Positions 1-9,310 of a DNA stretch of 64,000 nucleotides are shown one piece after another. The position numbers and the translations under genes were made by a program. Positions within the stretch are counted from its first letter, which is position 1, and every line of letters starts with the position of its first letter. The notes under the pieces were generated by a model. The model was not told the origin of the DNA. It saw only the letters and a list, made by a program, of their open reading frames with translations, and made no database searches. Origin of the DNA: Akkermansiaceae bacterium (GTDB taxonomy: Bacteria > Verrucomicrobiota > Verrucomicrobiia > Verrucomicrobiales > DEV007); contig JACKQC010000016.1 of assembly GCA_024233085.1 (NCBI GenBank), positions 1-64,000 of the forward strand. Reading direction: 5' to 3'.

Positions 1-2
1 AA

Positions 3-2159
3 TTCACCGCCGAAAACGACGAATCGGGGGATACGCCGCCGCCGCTGGAGCCGTTTTCGCCGGAGGAACTGGCGCCGCATTTTCCGAACCTGGAAATCCT
101 CGAATGTCTCGGGCGCGGCGGGATGGGCGTCGTTTACAAGGCGCGGCAGAAATCGCTCGACCGGCTCGTGGCGCTGAAACTGCTGGCGCCGGAGCGGGCG
201 GACGACCCGGCCTTCGCCGAGCGTTTTGCGCGGGAGGCGCGGGCTCTGGCGGCGCTGAGCCATCCGCACATCGTGGCGGTCCATGACTTCGGGCAGGCGG
301 GCGGTTTTTTCTACCTGCTGATGGAATACGTGGACGGGCCGAACCTGCGCCAACTGCTGCGGGCGAAAAAACTCACGCCGAAAGAGGCCCTCGGCATCGT
401 GCCCCCGGTCTGCGACGCGCTCCAGAGCGCCCACGACCGCGGCATCGTGCATCGCGACATCAAGCCGGAGAACATCCTGATCGACAAGGCCGGCACGGTG
501 AAGATCGCCGACTTCGGCATTGCCAAGCTGATGGGAAACGCCGCGCCGTCGCCGGAGTCGAAGGCCGCCACCACCGATCCGGTCGCGGGGGGCGCGGTGT
601 CGCTGCCGCTGGGCACGCCCGACTACGCGGCCCCGGAACAGCGCGACGCCTCGCCGGAGACGGACCACCGGGCGGACATCTATTCGCTGGGCGTGGTGCT
701 TTATGAAATGCTGACCGGCGAACGCCCGCGCGGCCCCATCGAGCCGCCCTCGAAGCGGGTGCGGGTCGATGTGCGGATCGACGAGATCGTGCTGCGCGCT
801 CTGGATCGGCGGCCGGACCTGCGCTTCGCGACGGCGGCGGAATTTCGCGAGGAGGTGGAGGCGGCGGTGACGGCGCCGGGCGCGTGCGACGACGACGCGG
901 CGACGCTGCCGCATCGGAGGGAGGAGTCGGAATCTTCGCCGCGGACCCGGCGGCTGGGGGCGATCGCGGGGGGCGTGGCGGGGATTTACGTTTTTCTCGC
1001 GGCGATCGTGTTTCTGACGGCGGTGCTTTCGACGCTCCGACTCGGTTTCATCGAGCTGGCGATCATCGCGAGCATCGTCCTGTTTCCCTTCGTCCTGATT
1101 CTCGGGGGTGGGGCCTTGACCGGGGGTGGCCGGCGGGTTTTGGCCCGGTTTTTGGGATGGCTGGCGGCGCGTTGGCGGCGAATCCTGTCGGGGATCGCGA
1201 TGCTGGTGTGGATCCCGGCATTGCTGCTGTCGATTTTCTCGATTGTTAACATTTTCAGCGAATCGGGCGGCTGGCATCCGTCCGCGATGGAGGCAATTTT
1301 CGTGCCGTTCTGCTGGCTGGGGGCGGTGCTGCTGCCGCCATCGGCGGCGCTGCTGTGGCATGGCGAAAAGGGGACTCGCCCGCGGCGGGATCGGGGGAGC
1401 GGAAGATGGGGTGGCTGTGCGATCGTTGCGGTGATCGCGTTGGTAATGGCGGTCGGCGCGATCGGCGTGTTGCTGCTTTACTGGACGCTCGCCCGGACGC
1501 GGAGCGAGGTGCAAAGGACCACCATGGCGGTGGAAAAGGAGCGGGCGATCGCGGCGAATCGGGCGGCGGACGAAAAACCGCTCGCGCTGTTCGCGCCGGT
1601 GAGCGATCCGGCGCTGGGCGAGTCCGAATACCGCCTGATCTCGACCGTCTCCGAGCCGGGCGTGGCGGCGCTGGGGACCCTGCGATTCGTCGGCGCCGAA
1701 AAGGGAGAGCCCCTCGCGAAGGCGGGACTCGGTTTCGTCGTTGCCTCGCCCGACGACGCGAGAAGGCCCGCCTCGGCCTCCCTGGACTGGCGCATCGAGG
1801 AGAATCCTCCCTTTGCCGGGGAGTGGACGGTGAGCATGCTGTCCGAACTTAACGGGCAAACCACCCGCCAATCGGCGAAGCTGGTTCAGCCCGGGGTGGC
1901 TACCTGGCATCGGGTCGAGCCGGAACGATCTCACTGGGTGGGGCCGGGCGAGTCGAAACCTCGGGAATGGAACGAGCTGAGAATGTTCGAGGGGCACGAC
2001 GCGGAAGGCCGAATTGTCGGGTGCCTGTTTCTCGATTTTGCCGCCTGTCCGAAGCGCCCCGGCGCGAAGACGCGTTTTTCCGGAAATGCCTTCGTGCGGA
2101 TGGGGGATTGGCGGGCCGTGGAGGACCTGCCGGAGGCCTTCGAACTGCCGGCGGATTGA
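3..2159 (+). CDS. Membrane Ser/Thr protein kinase, 5' end cut by window edge
   Basis: Hanks-type protein kinase predicted to phosphorylate Ser/Thr residues at the inner face of the membrane. The reading frame is open from base 3, so the true start lies outside the window; an ATG at 123 would remove part of the glycine loop. Counting from base 3, GRGGMG is at residues 37-42, the VALK lysine at 59, HRDIKPEN from 140, DFG at 160-162 and a GTPDYAAPEQ activation segment follows. All catalytic residues are intact. After the kinase domain come several hydrophobic segments (roughly residues 310-460), then a C-terminal domain of about 220 residues that I do not recognise. The upstream PEELAPHFPNLEILECLG segment is typical of verrucomicrobial and planctomycete kinases. 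It stands alone; the next gene is convergent. Confidence 0.9.
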   Translation, partial: FTAENDESGDTPPPLEPFSPEELAPHFPNLEILECLGRGGMGVVYKARQKSLDRLVALKLLAPERADDPAFAERFAREARALAALSHPHIVAVHDFGQAGGFFYLLMEYVDGPNLRQLLRAKKLTPKEALGIVPPVCDALQSAHDRGIVHRDIKPENILIDKAGTVKIADFGIAKLMGNAAPSPESKAATTDPVAGGAVSLPLGTPDYAAPEQRDASPETDHRADIYSLGVVLYEMLTGERPRGPIEPPSKRVRVDVRIDEIVLRALDRRPDLRFATAAEFREEVEAAVTAPGACDDDAATLPHRREESESSPRTRRLGAIAGGVAGIYVFLAAIVFLTAVLSTLRLGFIELAIIASIVLFPFVLILGGGALTGGGRRVLARFLGWLAARWRRILSGIAMLVWIPALLLSIFSIVNIFSESGGWHPSAMEAIFVPFCWLGAVLLPPSAALLWHGEKGTRPRRDRGSGRWGGCAIVAVIALVMAVGAIGVLLLYWTLARTRSEVQRTTMAVEKERAIAANRAADEKPLALFAPVSDPALGESEYRLISTVSEPGVAALGTLRFVGAEKGEPLAKAGLGFVVASPDDARRPASASLDWRIEENPPFAGEWTVSMLSELNGQTTRQSAKLVQPGVATWHRVEPERSHWVGPGESKPREWNELRMFEGHDAEGRIVGCLFLDFAACPKRPGAKTRFSGNAFVRMGDWRAVEDLPEAFELPAD

Positions 2160-2227
2160 CGGGCGGATTCGCCGGACGCGATGGCGGAAAAGTCGGGGTT
2201 CCGGGGTCGACCGAGCGGTCCGGCAGC

Positions 2228-2268
2228 GACGCCTCGCCCCGCCCGACTGTCGCCGTCGAGCCGTCGCG
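2228..2268. repeat. Degenerate copy of an interspersed repeat also seen near 24.65 kb
   Basis: The 186-base gap between the kinase stop and the glnD stop has no gene I can support. It contains the 14-mer CGTCGAGCCGTCGC (about 2253-2266), identical to 24663-24676. A preceding GACGCCTCGCCCCGCCC resembles the partner arm of the inverted repeat at 24.6-24.8 kb. It looks like a decayed copy of that family. Confidence 0.4.
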
Positions 2269-2345
2269 GCAGCCCGCGGAATCCGCCACCCCGGGACCTG
2301 TCTCTGGAGCATGGGAACGCCCGAACTTTCCAGGCAACCAACCGC

Positions 2346-5186
2346 CTAACGGCTCGAACGCTCCGAAATCCCGGCGATCTTGCCGATCCGCGCCTGCAAC
2401 TGGCGCAGGCGTTCGGGGTCTGTGACCTTCTTCGTTTTGCGGGAGTCCACCAGCTCGAACCGGTCGATCGCGGCGCCCGCCTGGGTGCTGATGCGGGCGT
2501 TGACGACCTCGAACTCCAGATCGCCCAGTTCGGTGAAGATGTCGTAGAGCAGACCGATGCGGTCCTGCACCTGGATTTCGAGCACGGTGTGGTCGGGGCT
2601 CAGGTCGTTGGACACCCACACGCGCTGCGGGATCTCGATGGGGACCTTTTCCCGGTAGGGAGACTCGGTGCGTTCCTTCCCGATCAGGGCGCGGAAATCG
2701 ACCTCCTCCTCGCCGAGGTCGAACTGCGTTTCGAGGAGCGCCTCAACCCGCTTGATGTCGCGCGCGTTGGTGACCGGGCCGAAATTCGTCGTGCACACGC
2801 GAAAGATGTCGAGCACCAGGTCGTCGGAGCGGGTGAAAAGGTCCGCGCTCAGGATGTTGAGATTCCGCGCCGCGAGAGCGCCGGCGACCTTGGCGAGCAG
2901 GTGGTGACGGTTCCAGCCGACCACCTCGACGAGGCTGTATCCCTCGTCGGGCCGCGCCTCCCAGCCGACGATGGGGACCATGCCGGAGGGGTCGGGCGCG
3001 ACCGCCTTTTCCAGGAAACGGTGAAAAAGCCGGAGGTGCCGGGTGATGCTTTTCGTGCCGCGAAAGCGAAAATACCGCTCCGGCATCTTTTCGAAATGAG
3101 CCTCGATCTCCTCGGCGAATTCCGGGCCGAGCTTGCCGGCGATTTTCTCCTTCTGCTCGCCGGGCGGCCGGTGGAGCTTGCGGCGAAAGCCTTCGCGGTC
3201 CTCCAGGAAGGTCCGCGTCGACTGGAAAAGGTGCATCATCAGCGAGGCCTTCCAGTCGTTCCAGGCCTCGTCGTTGGTGCCCCTGGAATCGACGTAGGTG
3301 AAGAGCAGCAGCGTCTCCATGTAGGAGATATTCTGCACGGCGGCGGCGAACTCCTCGATGGTCCGCGGGTCGTCGAGATTTCGCGTGGTCGCGAAGCGCC
3401 AGAAGGTGAGGTGGTGGTCCACCAGGAAAGTAAGCCGTCTCCGCCGGTCGCCGCGGATGCGCAGGCGCGTCGCGACCTGGCTGGCGAGCATGGCGCTGGC
3501 GTCCTCGTGGTGGCGCACGTTCTCCGCCCGGCCCGCGTCATGCAGGATCAGGGCGAGGTAGAGGATGTAGGGATCGTCCAGATCCCGAAAAATTTGCCGG
3601 AACAAGGCCGTCTTCGGATCGTCGGTCGCGGCGAGGGCGTCGAGCTGCTCGACGCAGCGCAGGGTGTGCTCGTCGGCCGAGAAGCGGTGGAAAAATTCGT
3701 GCTGAACCAGGTCGGTCAACGCGCCGAACTCGGGCAGGTAGCGGCCCAGGAAACCCACCCGGTGCATCATCCGCAGGATGCGCGCGACTTCGCCGTGCTG
3801 CTGGAGAATTTCCTCGAAGGTCTCGCGATTCGAGCGGCTCTCGCGAAAACCGCGGTTGATGAGCCCGTAGTGCCGCTTGAACAGCTTCCGGATTTCCGGG
3901 CTGAGATCCAGTTGGCGCCGTTGCGCGTGCAGGAAAAAACGCATCATCCGCTTCGGGTCCTCCTCGAAAATCGCGTCGTTTTCCGGAAAGATCAGCCCGT
4001 TTCGCGAGACGAACCCGTCGAAGTTCTCCTCGGTCACCTTGCGGCGGGCGAGAAAGCCGAGGATGGGCACCGGCCCCGAGTCCTTCGACACCACCTGCAG
4101 CTCGAAGCTTTCCATCAGCGAGGTGCTGTGCTGGTAGAGGTTGCGCGTGTGGAAGTAGTAGTCGCGCATGAAGGCCTCGCTTTTCCGGACGATCGAGTCG
4201 CCCGGAAAGTCGAACTCCACCGCCAGCACCCCCTGCAGGCGCAGGGTCAGGATGTCTCCCTGCTGGTTTTTCTGCGCGTAATGGAGGCCGTTGCGGACGT
4301 GCATGAGAAACTCGTAGGCGTTCTCGATTTCCTTGAAGGCGCTGACGGTCAGCAGGCCCTCGCGCACCAGCGCCCCGAGGTCGCGGGAGCGGCGCAGCAC
4401 CCAGAGCACCCAGATCAGGTTGTGGTAATCGCGCAGGCCGCCGCATCCCTCCTTCACGTTCGGCTCCTGCAGGTGCACGGTGCGGCCCGCCTTGCGGTGA
4501 CGCTGCCGGATGTCCAGGCTGCGCTCGGAGAGGTAGGCCTTTTCCTTGCCCTTGAGGCAGGTGTTGAAGAAACGCTCGTTGAACTCGTCGAAAAGGTTCG
4601 CGTCGCCCGCCACGAACCGCGCGTCGAGCAGCGCGGTCTTGGTCTGGTGATCCTGGTTCGCGAAACGCAGCGATTCCGTGACCGTGCGGACCCCGTGGCC
4701 GACCTTGAAGCCCACGTCGTAGAGCATCATCAGAATCTGCTCGATGATCTCCGCCAGCTCCGGCGGAACCGTGCGCTTGGAGTCCGGCAGCAGGAATTGC
4801 AGGTCGATGTCGCTGCCCGGATTCAGCAGTCCGCGCCCGTAGCCGCCGCTGGCCACCAGGGTCAGCGGATACTGCCGCGCGCCCGGATCGGTGGCGGCGC
4901 TGGCGGCTTCCCCCGCGGCCAGCGCCTGGTTTTCCATCGAGGCCGCCAACAGGTCGTTGATCACCACATCGAGCAGCGTGGCCCGCCGCCGGGCGATGTC
5001 CACGCCGCCGCCGCCGGCCCGGTGCAGCAGGCGGATGCGGTGGTTCTCCTTTTTGATGAAGCGGCGGTAAAGCCGGAGCAGCTCCGAGCGGTCCTTCGCC
5101 TCGCGGCGCAGGGGAATCAGCGACTCCTCGGCGTGGGCGACGACCTTTTCGAAATGGCGGGATCCGGGCATGGTGAATGGCGGCAT
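2346..5186 (-). CDS. glnD: [Protein-PII] uridylyltransferase / uridylyl-removing enzyme
   Basis: Cytoplasmic nitrogen sensor that uridylylates and de-uridylylates PII proteins in response to glutamine. Length (about 946 residues) fits GlnD. The nucleotidyltransferase motif SGGYGRGLLNPGSDIDL lies at about 113-129 with the D-x-D metal pair. An HD domain shows HDAGRA near residue 548. Two ACT domains (near 750 and 865) form the glutamine-sensing C terminus. The ATG at 5186 overlaps a TAGAAT box that looks like a -10 element, so the in-frame ATG at 5171 may be the real start. A 45-nt hairpin repeat separates it from the upstream pgi gene. Start uncertain, identity firm. Confidence 0.93.
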   Translation of the reverse strand: MPPFTMPGSRHFEKVVAHAEESLIPLRREAKDRSELLRLYRRFIKKENHRIRLLHRAGGGGVDIARRRATLLDVVINDLLAASMENQALAAGEAASAATDPGARQYPLTLVASGGYGRGLLNPGSDIDLQFLLPDSKRTVPPELAEIIEQILMMLYDVGFKVGHGVRTVTESLRFANQDHQTKTALLDARFVAGDANLFDEFNERFFNTCLKGKEKAYLSERSLDIRQRHRKAGRTVHLQEPNVKEGCGGLRDYHNLIWVLWVLRRSRDLGALVREGLLTVSAFKEIENAYEFLMHVRNGLHYAQKNQQGDILTLRLQGVLAVEFDFPGDSIVRKSEAFMRDYYFHTRNLYQHSTSLMESFELQVVSKDSGPVPILGFLARRKVTEENFDGFVSRNGLIFPENDAIFEEDPKRMMRFFLHAQRRQLDLSPEIRKLFKRHYGLINRGFRESRSNRETFEEILQQHGEVARILRMMHRVGFLGRYLPEFGALTDLVQHEFFHRFSADEHTLRCVEQLDALAATDDPKTALFRQIFRDLDDPYILYLALILHDAGRAENVRHHEDASAMLASQVATRLRIRGDRRRRLTFLVDHHLTFWRFATTRNLDDPRTIEEFAAAVQNISYMETLLLFTYVDSRGTNDEAWNDWKASLMMHLFQSTRTFLEDREGFRRKLHRPPGEQKEKIAGKLGPEFAEEIEAHFEKMPERYFRFRGTKSITRHLRLFHRFLEKAVAPDPSGMVPIVGWEARPDEGYSLVEVVGWNRHHLLAKVAGALAARNLNILSADLFTRSDDLVLDIFRVCTTNFGPVTNARDIKRVEALLETQFDLGEEEVDFRALIGKERTESPYREKVPIEIPQRVWVSNDLSPDHTVLEIQVQDRIGLLYDIFTELGDLEFEVVNARISTQAGAAIDRFELVDSRKTKKVTDPERLRQLQARIGKIAGISERSSR

Positions 5187-5192
5187 TCTAGG
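5187..5192 (-). promoter_or_regulatory. Putative -10 element (TAGAAT) of glnD
   Basis: TAGAAT reads on the minus strand immediately before the first possible glnD ATG; the hexamer 17 nt upstream is TTCGCA (four of six matches to TTGACA). If used, the transcript would start near 5180 and favour the ATG at 5171. The same C-TAGAAT string precedes two other genes here. Confidence 0.4.
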
Positions 5193-5227
5193 CCGGGGCG
5201 GGCCGTTTGCGAAGGGAATCCGCGCTC

Positions 5228-5272
5228 CCGACCCAACAGGGTTGGGTCGGTGACCCTACCCTGTTGGGTCGG
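5228..5272. repeat. 45-nt hairpin repeat, copy 1
   Basis: Nearly perfect inverted repeat: 21-nt arms around a GGT loop, 20 of 21 positions paired (single T-T mismatch). Core AACAGGGT / ACCCTGTT. It begins 8 nt beyond the pgi stop codon and lies in the 94-nt pgi-glnD gap. No U-tract follows the stem, so it is not a classical intrinsic terminator, although the placement suits 3'-end processing or termination. Confidence 0.9.
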
Positions 5273-5280
5273 AAATGATC

Positions 5281-6888
5281 TCAGGATTTGCGGAAAAAGG
5301 TGTCCTCCGCCGGGGTGGCGCCCGTTTTCACCTCGAAATCGGGCCGGGTGGCGGCGAGATGGGTCAGGGCGTGATAAACCGCCTCGACCGGAATCGCCGG
5401 CCCGGCGGCGGTGGCGACGGCCGCGGCGTCGAGCGCGGCGCCGTCGGCCTCCTCCAGAACCTTCCGCGCCGCGAGGATGACTCCGAGAAAATCGCCCGCC
5501 GCCTTTTTCCCGGCCTCGACGCCGGGCTGGTGATAGGCGTTGACGTTCACCAGACTCGCATAGAAGGAAACCGCCCGCTCGAACAGGGCCAGCAGGGAGC
5601 CGAAACGCCGCGCGTCGAGCCGGTCGAGCGAGAGGGTGAGGGATTCGCGGCCGTTTTCGGAAAGGGCCTCGCGGGTGCCGCGCAGAAAGCCCTGCAGGTA
5701 GTCGGCCGAGACCGCGCCCGACTCGTCGACGGGCACCGCGACCGGGCCGGCGCCGGGCCGGGAGTCGCGCACTTCGATGAAGGTGGCGAAAAAATTGTTC
5801 AACCCGTCCCGCAGTTGCTGGATGTAGGCGTGCTGGTCGGTGGAGCCCTTGTTTCCGTAAACGGCGATGCCCTGATGGACGGTGTTTCCGTCGCGGTCGA
5901 GCGCCTTGCCAAGCGACTCCATGACGAGTTGCTGGAGGTATTTTCCCAGCAGACCGAGGCCGTCACAGTAGGGGAGGATGACCATGTCCTTTTCCCCGCG
6001 CCCGTTGCCGGCGTGGTGCCACATCAGGGCGAGCAGCATGGCGGGGTTGGCGCGGGCGTCGGTTCGCCGCGTCCAGGCGTCCATCGCCGCCGCGCCGTCG
6101 AGAAAAGGGCCGATGTCCACGCCCGCCAGGGCCGCCGGCAGCAGGCCGACGGCGCTGGTGACCGAGGTGCGGCCGCCGATCCAGTCCGCGAGTTCAAAGC
6201 GGGCGAGCCAGCCGCGCTCGCGGGCGAGGTCGTCCAGGATGCTGCAAAAGGTCTCCGTGGTCGGGCAGGTCACGGCCACCGCGTGGCGGGCGAAGTCGAT
6301 GCCCGCCCGCGCGAAGGCCGCCTCCGCCTCGAGCATGCCGTTGCGCGTCTCGGGGGTGCGGCCGGATTTCGACGCCACGATCACGAGCGTTTCGGCCAGG
6401 CCGTCGCCGAGGCGCTCCAGAGTGCGGGCAAAGCCGGCCGGATCCGTGTTGTCGAAAGAGTGCAGGTCGATGGGCGACCGGGCCGGGGCGAGCGCCTCGA
6501 TGGCGAGCTGGGGACCGAGCGCCGACCCGCCGATGCCGATGAGCAGCAGATGGCGGAAGGCGTTGCCGTTCGCGGCGGCGATCTCCCCGGCATGCACGGC
6601 GGCGGCGAAGCGCTCGATCTCCCCGCGCACGCGGCGTATCCAGGCGGCGTCCGCCTCGGAGGCGAGGTCGGGATTCCGCAGCCAGTAGTGGCCGACGCGG
6701 CGGTTCTCGTCCGGATTGGCGATTTCGCCGGCCTCGAGCGCGGCCATGTCGGCCCAGGCCCGTTCGATGCGGGGAGCCAGGCGTTCGAAAAGGGCGTCGT
6801 CGAAACGCATGCGGCTGATGTCGAGCGACAGGCCGATCGATTCGTCTCTCAGGAGGTGGCGGTGGAAGCGTTCCCAGGAATCGGGCAT
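5281..6888 (-). CDS. pgi: Glucose-6-phosphate isomerase
   Basis: Cytoplasmic glycolytic and gluconeogenic enzyme interconverting glucose-6-phosphate and fructose-6-phosphate. The 535-residue length is normal for a bacterial PGI. IGIGGSALGPQL matches the phosphate-binding glycine loop, and DWIGGRTSVTSAVG (about 233-247) is family signature 1. The MESLGK segment carries the catalytic glutamate, STDQHAYIQQL the catalytic histidine, and QPGVEAGKKAA the C-terminal lysine. The start at 6888 gives a conventional N terminus about 100 nt from the divergent gene at 6988. The gene is followed by hairpin repeat copy 1. Confidence 0.95.
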   Translation of the reverse strand: MPDSWERFHRHLLRDESIGLSLDISRMRFDDALFERLAPRIERAWADMAALEAGEIANPDENRRVGHYWLRNPDLASEADAAWIRRVRGEIERFAAAVHAGEIAAANGNAFRHLLLIGIGGSALGPQLAIEALAPARSPIDLHSFDNTDPAGFARTLERLGDGLAETLVIVASKSGRTPETRNGMLEAEAAFARAGIDFARHAVAVTCPTTETFCSILDDLARERGWLARFELADWIGGRTSVTSAVGLLPAALAGVDIGPFLDGAAAMDAWTRRTDARANPAMLLALMWHHAGNGRGEKDMVILPYCDGLGLLGKYLQQLVMESLGKALDRDGNTVHQGIAVYGNKGSTDQHAYIQQLRDGLNNFFATFIEVRDSRPGAGPVAVPVDESGAVSADYLQGFLRGTREALSENGRESLTLSLDRLDARRFGSLLALFERAVSFYASLVNVNAYHQPGVEAGKKAAGDFLGVILAARKVLEEADGAALDAAAVATAAGPAIPVEAVYHALTHLAATRPDFEVKTGATPAEDTFFRKS

Positions 6889-6987
6889 GGAGAGGGGCGG
6901 GCTGTTTCGGGGAGAAGGTGGGAGAAATTCCGGGGGCGGGGGCGTTTAAGTTCGACAGGAGGGGCCGTTTGGCAAAAACTTTCCGCC

Positions 6988-7377
6988 ATGATGAAAGCGC
7001 CCCTCTTCCCCCGTCCGATCGCCCTTCTGTTTCTCGCCCTCGCCGCCGCTTCCGCGCCCGCCGGCGAGCATCAGGGGCATTTCCGGCATGTCGTCTGTTT
7101 CAAGTTCAAGGACGGCACCTCGGCCGAGGAGGTGGCGAAGATCGAGACCGCCTTTGGCGAACTGAAGGGCAAGATCGACACCATCGTCGACTACGAATGG
7201 GGCACCTCGGAAAACATCGAGCCCCTCAACGACGGCTTCACCCACTGCTTTCTCGTCACTTTCAACGACAAGAAGGGGCTCGAAACCTACCTGCCGCATC
7301 CGGCCCACCAGGCCTTCGTCGCGTTGCTCAAGCCGAGTCTCGACAAGGTCTTCGTGTTCGACTATACCGCGAAATAA
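6988..7377 (+). CDS. Exported Dabb (stress-responsive alpha/beta-barrel) domain protein
   Basis: Small protein (about 129 residues) with a cleavable signal peptide (hydrophobic FPRPIALLFLALAAASAPA, then AGEHQG) followed by a dimeric alpha/beta-barrel Dabb domain. Family marks are HVVCFKFKDGTSAEEV at the domain start and the late HPAHQAFVALLKPSLDKVFVFDY. Dabb proteins have no single assigned reaction. Two adjacent ATG codons (6988 and 6991) are equally possible. The stop is 1 nt before the GTG of the next gene, so the two are very probably co-transcribed and translationally coupled. It diverges from pgi. Confidence 0.85.
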   Translation: MMKAPLFPRPIALLFLALAAASAPAGEHQGHFRHVVCFKFKDGTSAEEVAKIETAFGELKGKIDTIVDYEWGTSENIEPLNDGFTHCFLVTFNDKKGLETYLPHPAHQAFVALLKPSLDKVFVFDYTAK

Positions 7378-7378
7378 C

Positions 7379-7924
7379 GTGACCCGGCTCCGACCAACGG
7401 CAATTTCCGGCGCGGTGGCGCTCGCCCTGTCGCTCGCCTCCGGCGCGGCGAAGGATATCCACGCGCTGAAGGACTGGCCCGTCTTCGCCGCCACGGCGAA
7501 GACGTGGGAGGGCGTCGGCGTTTCCTTCGATATTGTCGACGGCCAGCTCGGCGATGCCGTCACCTTCCGCGACCGGTGGGAGGCTGAGTTCAAGGAGGAC
7601 GGCCGTCTCATGGAGATGCGCGGCGTGACTCGCGCGGGCGGGCGAAAGATCGAATACCTCTGGCGCTTTCGGTTTCATCCGGAGACGGAGACGGTCACCG
7701 GCGAGTTCGAGACTTCGGAGGGCGGCGCGCGGGCGGTCGAGGTGACGGTGGTCGCCGAGGGCAAACGCATCGAGATCCGCACCCCGCAAAGCGCCGACAG
7801 CAAGGCCGGCCTGGCGATGGACATCTACCTCGAGGACGGGGGCGACCTCATCACCGAGACCCGCACCTTCGACCGGGAGGGAAAGGACAACTACCGCTCG
7901 GCGGCGCGTTACCGGGCGGACTGA
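7379..7924 (+). CDS. Exported hypothetical protein, about 181 residues
   Basis: Starts at GTG 7379, one base after the preceding stop. The N terminus is a signal peptide (about residues 1-24, ending LASGAAK). The rest is strand-rich and charged (FRDRWEAEFKEDGRLMEMRG, EYLWRFRFHPETETVTGEFE), resembling small secreted beta-sandwich or lipocalin-like proteins, but I cannot assign a family. It is coupled to the Dabb gene and probably acts in the same envelope process. A 45-nt hairpin repeat lies 23 nt after its stop, between it and the convergent gene. Confidence 0.75.
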   Translation: MTRLRPTAISGAVALALSLASGAAKDIHALKDWPVFAATAKTWEGVGVSFDIVDGQLGDAVTFRDRWEAEFKEDGRLMEMRGVTRAGGRKIEYLWRFRFHPETETVTGEFETSEGGARAVEVTVVAEGKRIEIRTPQSADSKAGLAMDIYLEDGGDLITETRTFDREGKDNYRSAARYRAD

Positions 7925-7947
7925 GCCAAAAACCGCGGAATTCCCGG

Positions 7948-7992
7948 TCGACCCAACAGGGTTGGGTCGGGGACTCAACCCTGTTGGGTGGA
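7948..7992. repeat. 45-nt hairpin repeat, copy 2
   Basis: 21-nt arms with a GGG loop; 19 of 21 positions identical to a perfect stem, and one of the differences is a G-T pair. Core AACAGGGTT / AACCCTGTT intact. Located between two convergent stop codons (7924 and 8024). Confidence 0.9.
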
Positions 7993-8023
7993 GCACGGAA
8001 ACGCGGGGAGTCCGCGGGTTTGC

Positions 8024-9310
8024 CTACGACTCGAAGAAAAACGCCGCGTAAACCGTGTCGGCGAGTTCTTCCCCGCGCATCCGGAGGTTCCGGGTCGCGT
8101 CGCCCCAGGGCTCGGTGTAGAGGACTTCGCGGGTTTGTTCGTTGATGCCGGTCACGATCGAGGCGTGGGACGGGCTGCCTTTCTTGTCCCGGGGCGGCAG
8201 GGCGTCGCGAACGCTTTGGGACAGAGTGGGCAGGGGCTGGGCGCCCAGGTTTGCCATTTGGATGAGCCGCGCCTTTTCGCGGTCGAGCGAAACGCGCCGC
8301 CACACGATGACGGGCCGGCCCTCGCGAACGGCGCGGGCGACGCGGTCGAAGTCAAAGCGCGAGGAGACTTTCAGGTTCATCCCAATTTCCTCGGCCGCGG
8401 CGTGGTGCAGGTCGAGGAGGCGGCTGCCGCGGGCGCTGCCGGTGTTTTTGAATTCGGCGGCGGCGGCGAGGTCGCCGGGGCGCAGCTCGAGGCCGAAATA
8501 GCGCGCCGCCATGGCCAGCGAATGCACGCCACAGAAAGGCGTCGTTTGCTGGGCAAACATGGGAACGCCGTCGATGACGAGGTCGCCGCGCGGGTTGGAG
8601 CGGGTGTTTTCCGCGAGGCGATTGGCGCGGGCCGCGGCGGCTTCGCCCTCGAGCGGGCCGGCGACGAGGGAGCGCGGTTCGGAACCGGCGGGGAACAGGC
8701 GAAGGGCGACGGAATGGCCGTCGCGGACGAGGAGCCGCAGGGTGAAGGCGTCGCAGCGATAGTCGGAAAAGGTCTCGCGCAGCAGGTCGGACCGGCCGAG
8801 GACAACGCGCCGGGCGGCGCCGCAGCCCGTGTCGAGGCGCTGTCGCAGGTCGTCGGCCAGGCGGCGGAAGTGCCGGTCGAATTCGTCGCGCTTTGTCTCG
8901 CCGGCGTCGCGCTGATCGCGGGTCTTTTCGCCCCCGGCGAGGTATCCGAAATAGCGCCCGGCGTCGAGATAGACGATTTCGATCTCGCCCGGGCCGACTC
9001 CGGTTTGGCTGGCGTGGGCGGTGACGGCCATCGGCACCGCGCCGAACAGGACCGGCATCGCGGTCATGCGGCGGGCGCCGGGGGTCTCGTCCGCGGCGTC
9101 TTCCCAGGGACCGGGGAACTGATTTTCGCGCCAGTTTTCCGCCGCGAGAAAGTCGCGGGTGAGGTTCGCGTTGAACCGGGGAAAGGCGGGAACGATGGGA
9201 CCGATGAAGCCGTTTCCGAAAAACACGTTCGGAATGGCGCGCGCCGGCGGCGGAAGAACGGTGGCGGCGACGGCGACGAGGGCGGGGACGAGAAGGGCGG
9301 ACCGTTTCAT
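8024..9310 (-). CDS. Exported C39-like cysteine peptidase domain protein
   Basis: Predicted secreted papain-fold protein of 428 residues. The signal peptide is residues 1-25 (MKRSALLVPALV...PPARA). Residues 26-240 are unassigned. From about 248, VPMFAQQTTPFCGVHSLAMAARYFG carries an oxyanion-hole Gln and nucleophile Cys260 as in peptidase C39/C39_2. PSHASIVTGI gives His382 and LYTEPWGD an acidic partner (Glu400 or Asp404), so the catalytic set looks complete. ATG 9310 is preferred over an upstream TTG at 9328 because it starts the signal peptide directly. The substrate is unknown. No ABC exporter is adjacent, which argues against a bacteriocin-processing role. Confidence 0.8.
   Translation of the reverse strand: MKRSALLVPALVAVAATVLPPPARAIPNVFFGNGFIGPIVPAFPRFNANLTRDFLAAENWRENQFPGPWEDAADETPGARRMTAMPVLFGAVPMAVTAHASQTGVGPGEIEIVYLDAGRYFGYLAGGEKTRDQRDAGETKRDEFDRHFRRLADDLRQRLDTGCGAARRVVLGRSDLLRETFSDYRCDAFTLRLLVRDGHSVALRLFPAGSEPRSLVAGPLEGEAAAARANRLAENTRSNPRGDLVIDGVPMFAQQTTPFCGVHSLAMAARYFGLELRPGDLAAAAEFKNTGSARGSRLLDLHHAAAEEIGMNLKVSSRFDFDRVARAVREGRPVIVWRRVSLDREKARLIQMANLGAQPLPTLSQSVRDALPPRDKKGSPSHASIVTGINEQTREVLYTEPWGDATRNLRMRGEELADTVYAAFFFES

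Noticed and set aside
5228..5272. Calling the 45-nt hairpins plain Rho-independent terminators
   Set aside because: No T-run follows the stems, two copies lie between gene starts and one lies inside a gene. They are listed as repeats, with termination only as a possible role.
2181..5480. Very long open frame on the plus strand opposite glnD
   Set aside because: Low-complexity, Glu/Val/Arg-rich antisense frame caused by high GC at third positions. The opposite strand encodes a full-length GlnD with catalytic motifs. The same reasoning removes the other long opposite-strand frames (e.g. opposite pgi, suf, the PSD1 operon and ilvD).
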